A stretch of DNA of 5,791 nucleotides, from NCBI GenBank assembly GCA_026713285.1, contig JAPOOT010000056.1:1-5791 (forward strand), read 5' to 3'. Each line of letters opens with the position of its first letter. Position 1 is the first letter of the stretch. The notes beneath the pieces are model-generated. The model had not been told where the DNA came from. It worked only from the letters and a program-made list of their open reading frames with translations, and made no database searches. Positions 1 to 4,491 of the stretch are shown piece by piece. The stretch is from Gemmatimonadota bacterium. Lineage in GTDB: Bacteria; JAAXHH01. Both the position numbers and the translations under genes were made by a program.

Positions 1-417
1 CTCTACCACGGCACCGCGGAGAAGCTCTCCCGCCTGGAACCCAGGCCCGCACACGGGGTAGGATCGGAAGAAGACCAGCTTACCGCGGTCTATGCCACCC
101 ACCTGAAGAAACTCGCCATCGCCTTTTCGATCCCGATTCTGCCGAATGAAAACGGAGGTTTCAGTTTTGGCCTGGATCTCGGTATAGAACGCCCGGAGGA
201 TCTGAATGAGGACATCGAGCCCCGAATCGACCTCGAGGCCGGTTTGCTCGACCTGGACAGGCCGGGCTACGTGTACGTCCTGCCCTCCGACACATTCGAA
301 CCGGTCGATCCCTGGCAATGGGCTTCCCAGGTGTCCGTGGAACCATTGGACGTAATCCGGATCGACCCGAAACGCTACGCCCACTGGATCAGGGACAAGC
401 GTCCGGATGGGGCCTGA
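1..417 (+). CDS. 3' end of a small LYHGT-motif protein, possibly ADP-ribosyltransferase-like; N-terminus outside window
   Basis: Reading frame 1 is open from the first base to a TGA at 415-417, giving 138 residues with no start codon needed inside the window. The visible protein begins with LYHGT. About 30 residues later it has AVYATHLKKLAIAFSIPI, then a stretch ending GYVYVLPSDTFEPVDPWQWAS and a C-terminal YAHWIRDKR. A YHGT strand followed by a Y-A-[TS] segment with a helix of the LAIAF kind resembles the first two elements of small ADP-ribosyltransferase/RNA 2'-phosphotransferase-like folds. I infer only fold similarity; the third catalytic element (an acidic or Gln residue) cannot be assigned with certainty. 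No signal peptide or membrane segment is visible in this part. The gene converges on the leftward tRNA-Leu terminator 27 bp downstream. Homologous small proteins of this look are usually annotated hypothetical. The reading frame is certain, the function is not. Confidence 0.8.
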   Translation, partial: LYHGTAEKLSRLEPRPAHGVGSEEDQLTAVYATHLKKLAIAFSIPILPNENGGFSFGLDLGIERPEDLNEDIEPRIDLEAGLLDLDRPGYVYVLPSDTFEPVDPWQWASQVSVEPLDVIRIDPKRYAHWIRDKRPDGA

Positions 418-444
418 GTACCCTTCTTAGATCATCATTCCAAT

Positions 445-470
445 AAAAAACCCGCATGATTTCACGCGGG
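445..470 (-). terminator. Intrinsic terminator of the tRNA-Leu gene
   Basis: Read on the minus strand, CCCGCGTG and CATGCGGG form an 8-bp stem (one G-U pair) around an AAAT loop, at 451-470. It is followed directly by six T residues (445-450). This is a classical rho-independent terminator starting 14 bp after the tRNA 3' end. On the plus strand the hairpin has no T tract after it, so it should not act well on the rightward gene ending at 417. Confidence 0.9.
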
Positions 471-483
471 CGATCTGACCAAG

Positions 484-567
484 TGCCGAAGGAGAGATTC
501 GAACTCTCACGGGCGAAAGCCCACTGCGCCCTGAACACAGCGTGTCTACCAGTTCCACCACTTCGGC
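484..567 (-). tRNA. tRNA-Leu, anticodon CAG
   Basis: The minus strand folds into a class II tRNA of 84 nt. The acceptor stem is GCCGAAG paired with CTTCGGC, with discriminator A at 484. The D arm contains AACTGGTAGA. The anticodon stem CTGTG/CGCAG holds the loop TTCAGGG, giving anticodon CAG, which reads CUG leucine codons. The long variable arm TGGGC-TTTC-GCCCG and the T arm GAGAG-TTCGAAT-CTCTC complete it. The long variable arm and the discriminator A fit tRNA-Leu. The 3' CCA is not encoded (the gene continues CTT), so CCA must be added by the nucleotidyltransferase. It has its own promoter (601-629) and terminator (445-470), so it is a single-gene transcription unit. Confidence 0.97.
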
Positions 568-579
568 ATCATATACCAT

Positions 580-608
580 TTGTCACAATTCAGCCTGATT
601 AATATATT
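580..608 (+). promoter_or_regulatory. Sigma70-type promoter for the smpB operon, overlapping the tRNA promoter
   Basis: On the plus strand TTGTCA (580-585, one mismatch to TTGACA) is followed by a 17-bp spacer and TATATT (603-608). Transcription would start near 615-617, giving a smpB leader of about 60 nt. The -10 overlaps the leftward -10 of the tRNA promoter inside the palindrome AATATATT (601-608). Polymerase binding at the two promoters should therefore be mutually exclusive. The call rests on consensus match and position only. Confidence 0.65.
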
Positions 609-629
609 CCGGTAGCCGCTATTTGTCAA
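601..629 (-). promoter_or_regulatory. Sigma70-type promoter for tRNA-Leu
   Basis: On the minus strand there is a perfect -35 box TTGACA (624-629), a 17-bp spacer and a -10 box TATATT (601-606). Transcription would start near 593-595, leaving a leader of about 27 nt before the mature tRNA 5' end at 567. Box match, spacing and distance to the tRNA all agree. The start itself is inferred. Confidence 0.85.
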
Positions 630-677
630 GCAGCGCCAGTGTGGTAATCAGATAGACCAAGCCGGTAAGAGGAAGAC

Positions 678-1175
678 ATGGCCAGAGCATCAGAACGTCC
701 AATCACCGAAGCCAACGGGGCCGATGAAATCAAGGTGATCGTGACCAACCGGAAGGCGCGGCATGATTACCATTTCCTGGAGACCTGGGAGGCGGGAATC
801 GTCTTGACCGGCACCGAGGTGAAATCGCTCCGGGCGGGCAAGATCAACCTGACCGACAGCTATGCCGCGGTCGATAACGGCGAGGCATATCTGTACAACG
901 TTCACGTGTCGCCCTACGAACAGGGCAGCCACTTCAATCACGAACCGACCCGGCGTCGCAAGCTCCTCCTGCACCGGTCTGAAATCCGCAAGTTGATCGG
1001 GCGGGTCGTTGAAAAGGGGCTTACTCTCATCCCCATGAGGGTCTATTTCAAACGTGGGCGCGCCAAGGTGGAAATCGCCCTGGCCAAGGGAAAGCGGGAT
1101 TACGATCGCAGACGGACCATCATGGAACGGGACGCCCGGCGGGACATGGAACGTACGTTGAAGGGGCGTCCATGA
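678..1175 (+). CDS. smpB: SsrA-binding protein SmpB
   Basis: SmpB binds the tRNA-like domain of tmRNA (SsrA) and brings it to stalled ribosomes in trans-translation, acting in the cytoplasm. The 165-residue product matches the family over its whole length. It has NRKARHDY at 24-31, GTEVKSLRAG at 45-54, N57-L58, the YLYN-x-H segment at 71-76 and NHEP at 87-90. It also has the basic RRRKLLLH at 92-99, GLTLIP at 114-119 and the GKRDYDRR element at 138-145. The C-terminal tail is rich in Arg and Lys, as expected of the part that enters the decoding centre. It is a few residues longer than E. coli SmpB (160 aa), mainly at the N-terminus. The ATG is preceded by GAGGA at 669-673. The stop overlaps the next start (ATGA at 1172-1175), so the downstream gene is probably translationally coupled. 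No ssrA gene is seen in this window. Confidence 0.98.
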   Translation: MARASERPITEANGADEIKVIVTNRKARHDYHFLETWEAGIVLTGTEVKSLRAGKINLTDSYAAVDNGEAYLYNVHVSPYEQGSHFNHEPTRRRKLLLHRSEIRKLIGRVVEKGLTLIPMRVYFKRGRAKVEIALAKGKRDYDRRRTIMERDARRDMERTLKGRP

Positions 1176-1729
1176 CGGAGCGTGCGCCGAAGACGGAAAG
1201 TAAACTGCTTGCCATCATCGGACTCGTATGGGGCCTCTCCTTCATCGGCGCCGTTTTGCTGTACGCCATATTCAGGCTTTCCGCAGTCACCGTCGATGCG
1301 CTGGACAACTTCCCTTTCTTCTGGTACCACTGGCTGGTACTGGGTCTTGTGGTCGTCTTCATGGCCCACTCCGAAGGGTACCACGGATTTCAGAAGAACT
1401 TTTCTCCCCGCGTGCTTTCAAGAGCCTGGTTCCTCTACCATCACCCCCGTCCCCGGCTGATCGTGCTGGCGCCGGTGTTTCTTGCAGGCTACATACATAT
1501 AAACCCCGTTCGTCAGCGCATTACCATGATGTTGACCTTCGGCATCTTGATGCTGATCATCCTGATCGGATACCTGCCCCAACCCTGGCGGGGAATCGTC
1601 GATGCGGGTGTGGTGGTAGGGCTCTCATGGGGTGTGGTCTCTCTGGTAATCTATGGGATAAGAATCCTGGGCTCGCGGCCTTTCGTTTACGCTCCCGAGG
1701 TTCCCGGTGAAAGCGAGGTGAATCCATGA
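1172..1729 (+). CDS. Uncharacterised multi-pass inner-membrane protein
   Basis: The 185-residue product has strongly hydrophobic segments at about 12-35, 48-65, 97-111 (weaker), 116-135 and 141-165, so four or five membrane passes. A polar loop at about 66-95 is rich in His, Tyr, Arg and Phe and includes AHSEGYHGFQKNFSPRVLSRA (reads 65-85); this loop looks like the most specific part of the protein. The C-terminal 20 residues are polar. I recall no named family with a known job, and no catalytic motif is evident. The start is well supported: AAGGGG at 1161-1166 lies 5 bp before the ATG, and the ATG overlaps the smpB stop. Its own stop overlaps the next ATG in the same way. It could be a membrane partner of the lipoprotein encoded next, but that is inferred from the coupling alone. 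Confidence 0.88.
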   Translation: MTERAPKTESKLLAIIGLVWGLSFIGAVLLYAIFRLSAVTVDALDNFPFFWYHWLVLGLVVVFMAHSEGYHGFQKNFSPRVLSRAWFLYHHPRPRLIVLAPVFLAGYIHINPVRQRITMMLTFGILMLIILIGYLPQPWRGIVDAGVVVGLSWGVVSLVIYGIRILGSRPFVYAPEVPGESEVNP

Positions 1730-2673
1730 AACGCATCGTTTTGAGACTGTTGGTCGGTTCGATGGCCGCGCTGGCCGTACTGGCCGGACTGACCGGTGGG
1801 TGCGGATTGGGTGGAGATGGTGCGGATGCTACCCGAAACGGACCCGTCACCTTCGGCGACTACTGGTACCAGGGCAAGGCGGAGATTACGAGCTATGACC
1901 TGAAGCAGGCCCGTTACGGCGAACTCCACGACGGTGACGCCGTGCTCATTTTCGTGACGGAGGATTTCTCGGAGAAGAAGCAGGTCAAGCTGGACCGGCC
2001 GGACGAAGCGGGCGACGATGCCGTGAAGGTCCTGAAGTTGAATGCGCTTCGAAACTTCAACACGGGCGTGTATCCGTACACCGTCATGACATCGGCCTTC
2101 AGCCCGGTGGACCGGGACCGCCATCCCAGAACGCTGAAGATCACGACGTCCGTACAGGAGTGGTGCGGTCACGCTTTCGTCCAGTTGAACCTGCAGGACG
2201 ATCAATACCGCGTTCAGCAGTACTCCTATTTCGAGAGCGAAGGCGATAAAGTAGAGCGGCTCGACGGCGTCGTTACCGAGGATGAAATCTGGACGACCAT
2301 CCGGCTGAATCCGGACGATCTGCCGACCGGTGAGGTGACCATGATTCCGGGTACGCTGTACCAGCGGTTCGATCATACGGCCTGGCGCACCGTGAACGCC
2401 ACCGCCATACTGATGCCGGAAACCTATGAGCCCGAAGTGATGGTCTACAACCTGGTTTACTACCCGGAACTCAACCGCACGCTGACCATACGTTTCAGAC
2501 GGGACTTCCCCCACGAGATCGAATCCTGGGAAGAGGTCGAATTCGCGTCCGATGGAACGACGAAGGAACTCGTCACCACGGCCGTCCGAAACAGGCGCCT
2601 CATGCTGGACTACTGGACGAAGAACAGCGTGGTGGACGTGGGACTGCGCAGGGAACTCGGTCTGGACAACTGA
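1726..2673 (+). CDS. Predicted lipoprotein of uncharacterised family (homologues sometimes mislabelled septum formation inhibitor Maf)
   Basis: The 315-residue product starts with a basic stretch (MKRIVLR), a hydrophobic core at about 8-22 and a lipobox-like LTGGC with the acceptor cysteine at position 26. Thr at -3 is less usual than Leu but allowed. It should be an exported, lipid-anchored protein. The mature part opens with DYWYQGKAEITSYDLKQARY (45-64), and contains QEWCGH (144-149) and YSYFESEGD (166-174). It ends in a charged, beta-rich C-terminal half. I recall similar sequences, mostly from Bacteroidetes-type genomes, labelled 'septum formation inhibitor Maf'. The protein has none of the nucleotide pyrophosphatase features of true Maf, so that name should not be carried over. 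GAGGTG at 1715-1720 precedes the ATG, which overlaps the upstream stop (ATGA). It is the last gene of the smpB operon; no terminator is obvious after it, only a repeat cluster. Confidence 0.88.
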   Translation: MKRIVLRLLVGSMAALAVLAGLTGGCGLGGDGADATRNGPVTFGDYWYQGKAEITSYDLKQARYGELHDGDAVLIFVTEDFSEKKQVKLDRPDEAGDDAVKVLKLNALRNFNTGVYPYTVMTSAFSPVDRDRHPRTLKITTSVQEWCGHAFVQLNLQDDQYRVQQYSYFESEGDKVERLDGVVTEDEIWTTIRLNPDDLPTGEVTMIPGTLYQRFDHTAWRTVNATAILMPETYEPEVMVYNLVYYPELNRTLTIRFRRDFPHEIESWEEVEFASDGTTKELVTTAVRNRRLMLDYWTKNSVVDVGLRRELGLDN

Positions 2674-2703
2674 GTCGTCTGCGCGCGCGACCATGACCAT
2701 ACC

Positions 2704-2800
2704 TGAGCAGACTGCGCGTGTGAGCATTCTCCACGTGTTTCCGCGTGTGAGCAGTCTGCGCGTGTCTCTGTGCGAGTGAACAGATTCTGCGTGTGAGCAG
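2704..2800. repeat. Degenerate short-repeat cluster (GCGTGTGAGCA type) between lipoprotein and cupin genes
   Basis: The 11-mer GCGTGTGAGCA occurs exactly at 2716-2726, 2743-2753 and 2789-2799, with a variant GCGAGTGAACA at 2772-2782. Spacings are 27, 29 and 17 bp. Between copies lie related pieces such as CTGCGCG at 2712-2718 and 2756-2762. Two 9-mers in the cluster, GCAGACTGC (2707-2715) and GCAGTCTGC (2751-2759), are exact reverse complements and could form a stem around a 35-nt loop. The spacing is too irregular, and the units too short, for a CRISPR. The cluster fills most of the 162-bp gap, and no promoter or terminator is clear in it. Confidence 0.75.
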
Positions 2801-2835
2801 ATCCCGCGGGAACGGAAGGGGTAACAGGTAATACC

Positions 2836-3306
2836 ATGGATGTCGACGGGAAGTGGCGCGATGGCGGGGTGAAGGTCGTCCCCGGCAACCGGCTCGACAC
2901 AAACACCCCACAGACCCCGGGCATGTCGCGTGCAGCGGCGATTACCCACGCCCGGACCGGGGCGAGCAAGATCTGGGCGGGTACCGTAACAATCCACCCA
3001 AACGCGAAAACCGGCGCCCATCACCACGGCGAGCTGGAAAGCGTGATCTACGTTTTGAAAGGCAAGGCGAGGATGCGCTGGGGCGAGCGGCTGGAATTCG
3101 TGGCGGAAGCGGGGCCGGGTGATTTCATCTACGTGCCGCCCTACGTTCCCCCCCAGGAGATCAACGCCCGTTCGGACGAACCGCTGGAATGCGTGCTGTG
3201 CAGAAGCGGCATGGATCCAGTCGTGGTCAATCTGGACATCGAACCCGTGGAGAAGCCGGAGAACGTGTACTGGGTCGACTCGATACACCCGGACCCGAAC
3301 GGTTGA
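2836..3306 (+). CDS. Single-domain cupin protein, metal site altered
   Basis: The 156-residue product is a small cytoplasmic beta-barrel protein of the cupin superfamily. Motif 1 is clear: GAHHHGELESVIYVLKG at 60-76, with metal-ligand candidates H62, H64 and E68. Motif 2 is GDFIYVPPYVPPQEIN (95-110). Here the usual histidine position, which in the relatives I recall reads VPHQEIN, is proline 106 (codon CCC at 3151-3153). The conserved N-terminal stretch MSRAAAITHARTGASKIWAG starts at residue 30, and that Met is a possible alternative start. The upstream ATG at 2836 is kept because the frame is open and ACAGG at 2824-2828 gives a modest ribosome site. The substrate is unknown; cupins of this kind may be sugar isomerases, dioxygenases or sugar-binding proteins. 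It stands alone, flanked by repeat clusters, and converges on the leftward uxuA-type gene, which hints at sugar metabolism but does not prove it. Confidence 0.9.
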   Translation: MDVDGKWRDGGVKVVPGNRLDTNTPQTPGMSRAAAITHARTGASKIWAGTVTIHPNAKTGAHHHGELESVIYVLKGKARMRWGERLEFVAEAGPGDFIYVPPYVPPQEINARSDEPLECVLCRSGMDPVVVNLDIEPVEKPENVYWVDSIHPDPNG

Positions 3307-3330
3307 TCGGTCGTTGCGCCGCAACCACCT

Positions 3331-3387
3331 GAAGTCGGCGCATTCACCGGAAGTCGGCGCATCACCGGAAGCCGACGCACTCCCCCG
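3331..3387. repeat. Three tandem copies of an 18-20 bp GC-rich unit
   Basis: The units are 3331-3349, 3350-3367 and 3368-3387, consensus GAAGTCGGCGCATCACCG. Unit 2 differs from unit 1 by one missing T. Unit 3 is more diverged (GAAGCCGACGCACTCCCCCG). The repeat lies between the convergent cupin and uxuA-type genes, where transcription from both sides ends. It is not a standard T-tailed terminator on either strand. A hairpin between GTCGGC (3353-3358) and GCCGAC (3371-3376) is possible. Confidence 0.8.
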
Positions 3388-3414
3388 GTTCCCCGTCACG
3401 CGCTTTCTCGATAA

Positions 3415-4386
3415 CTACCCGTCCTCCCTGTAGACCGCTTCCCGCAACCCCCTGATATAACCGACGGCGTAGAGCCTGCACAACGCGGAATAACCCGGGT
3501 GGTCGTTGTCCTCGCCGGCCAGGGTCGGCACGTGGTCCGGCCGGAGCACGCCCTCGAACCCGATATCCCGGTACGCGCGCAGGCAGGCCATCATATCGGT
3601 CGGACCGTCGTCGTGGAAGGTCTCCACGTAATTCTCCACGTCCCCGCGCACATCCCTGAAATGGACAAAGAAGATCTTTCGCTGCGCGCCGAAATGGCGG
3701 ATGGCTGCTGGCTGATCGTCGGTCATGAGTGCGAAGTTTCCCTGACAGAACGTGATCCCGTTCATGGGACTAGGCACCAGGTCCAGGAGTTTCTGGTAGT
3801 TGTCCAGAGTCCGCATGATTCGTCCGACGCCTCGAAGCGGCGAGAGGGGCGGGTCGTCGGGGTGCATGGCCATTTCCACGCCGTACTGTTCGGCGACGGG
3901 CGTTACCCTTTCCAGGAATTCGTGCAGCGTCTCCCAAAGCTGGTTCTCGGATACTTCGCCCGCCTCGGTCAGCGGCGCATTCTTCATCATGGCGTGGTCG
4001 TAGCCGGTCACGAAGGCACCGCCCCGGGACGGGACCGTCGAAGAGGTCCGCGTCCAGTTCAGGACCGCCATCCAGTTGTAGCACCAGGTCTTGATGCCGA
4101 CCCGGCCCATGCTCTCGATGAAGGTACAGACGTCGTCCAGTTCCTCCTCCCGGCCTTCCAGACCCAGCTTGATGCGGAGCATCGGGGGCGTGCTTTCGAT
4201 GACAGCCACGTCGAAACCGGCGTCGTTGAAATTGTTCTTCATCCGCAGCATGGGCATGTATTCCCAGCCCATTTCGTTGCCCACTGCGGGCGGCATGCTG
4301 GTCACCACGTGATCAACGCCGATCTGCTTGACCTGGTCCCAGAGTATGTTGCGGCCAGTACTGAGGATTTCTGCGATCTTAATCAT
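3415..4386 (-). CDS. uxuA: Mannonate dehydratase, UxuA family
   Basis: UxuA removes water from D-mannonate to give 2-keto-3-deoxy-D-gluconate (EC 4.2.1.8) in hexuronate breakdown in the cytoplasm. The 323-residue product is a TIM-barrel protein of the xylose-isomerase-like group with the family's conserved active-site segments in order. These are WCYNWM (101-106), HPDDPP (175-180), FCQGNF (213-218), HFRDV (242-246), FHDDGPTDM (257-265) and RPDHVP (282-287). The His, Cys and Asp residues in these segments form the metal and catalytic site of the family, and all are present. It is clearly shorter than the E. coli enzyme (394 aa), closer to the compact forms. The frame is open 29 codons further upstream (to 4473). 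The Met at 4384-4386 is chosen because a strong ribosome site lies just before it and MIKIAEIL is the expected beta-strand start. It follows the enolase-superfamily gene by 105 bp on the same strand. Substrate specificity within the family is inferred. Confidence 0.9.
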   Translation of the reverse strand: MIKIAEILSTGRNILWDQVKQIGVDHVVTSMPPAVGNEMGWEYMPMLRMKNNFNDAGFDVAVIESTPPMLRIKLGLEGREEELDDVCTFIESMGRVGIKTWCYNWMAVLNWTRTSSTVPSRGGAFVTGYDHAMMKNAPLTEAGEVSENQLWETLHEFLERVTPVAEQYGVEMAMHPDDPPLSPLRGVGRIMRTLDNYQKLLDLVPSPMNGITFCQGNFALMTDDQPAAIRHFGAQRKIFFVHFRDVRGDVENYVETFHDDGPTDMMACLRAYRDIGFEGVLRPDHVPTLAGEDNDHPGYSALCRLYAVGYIRGLREAVYREDG

Positions 4387-4392
4387 GAATAA

Positions 4393-4401
4393 CCCTCTCC
4401 T
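4393..4401 (-). promoter_or_regulatory. Ribosome binding site that fixes the uxuA-type start
   Basis: On the minus strand AGGAGAGGG lies 6 bp before the ATG at 4384-4386, with its AGGAG core 10 bp away. No comparable site precedes the upstream in-frame ATG at 4471-4473. That start would add 29 residues with no barrel character, and it lies in the spacer after the preceding gene. The downstream start is therefore preferred. Confidence 0.75.
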
Positions 4402-4437
4402 GTTACGTCCACTGCTATTGAATATCCGGCCATGCGC

Positions 4438-4459
4438 CGGCTGCACGAATGGACAGCCG
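4438..4459. repeat. Small inverted repeat in the spacer between the two sugar-acid genes
   Basis: CGGCTG (4438-4443) and CAGCCG (4454-4459) are exact reverse complements around a 10-nt loop, in the 105-bp gap between the enolase-superfamily gene and the uxuA-type gene. No T tract follows on the minus strand, so it is not a terminator. It could be a small mRNA processing or stabilising hairpin, or chance in GC-rich DNA. Confidence 0.35.
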
Positions 4460-4491
4460 CAGTCCGTACCCACGGCACAGCCGTCGGCTTC

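Noticed and set aside
484..567. tRNA-Leu as an integration site for a mobile element
   Set aside because: No integrase gene and no repeated copy of the tRNA 3' end is visible in the window.
568..677. Riboswitch or leader peptide before smpB
   Set aside because: The 5' leader is only about 60 nt and I see no stable structured motif or short coding frame there; two overlapping promoters explain the region.
2704..2800. CRISPR array
   Set aside because: Repeats are only 11 bp, spacings are 17-29 bp start to start, copies vary, and no cas gene is near.
3313..3325. Terminator hairpin after the cupin gene (GTTGC-GCC-GCAAC)
   Set aside because: The stem is only 5 bp and no T tract follows on either strand.
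1687..3399. Minus-strand open frame of 570 codons opposite the lipoprotein and cupin genes
   Set aside because: It spans two well-supported genes and the repeat cluster, has low-complexity Arg/His/Val-rich composition typical of GC-rich antisense frames, and has no recognisable domain or ribosome site.
3499..4392. Plus-strand open frame of 297 codons opposite the uxuA-type gene
   Set aside because: It is the mirror of a gene with all UxuA active-site motifs; its His/Val/Gly-rich translation has no family resemblance.
4387..4473. Longer N-terminus for the mannonate dehydratase (29 extra residues)
   Set aside because: The added residues fall in the intergenic spacer, show no barrel character and lack a ribosome site, while a strong one precedes the Met at 4386.
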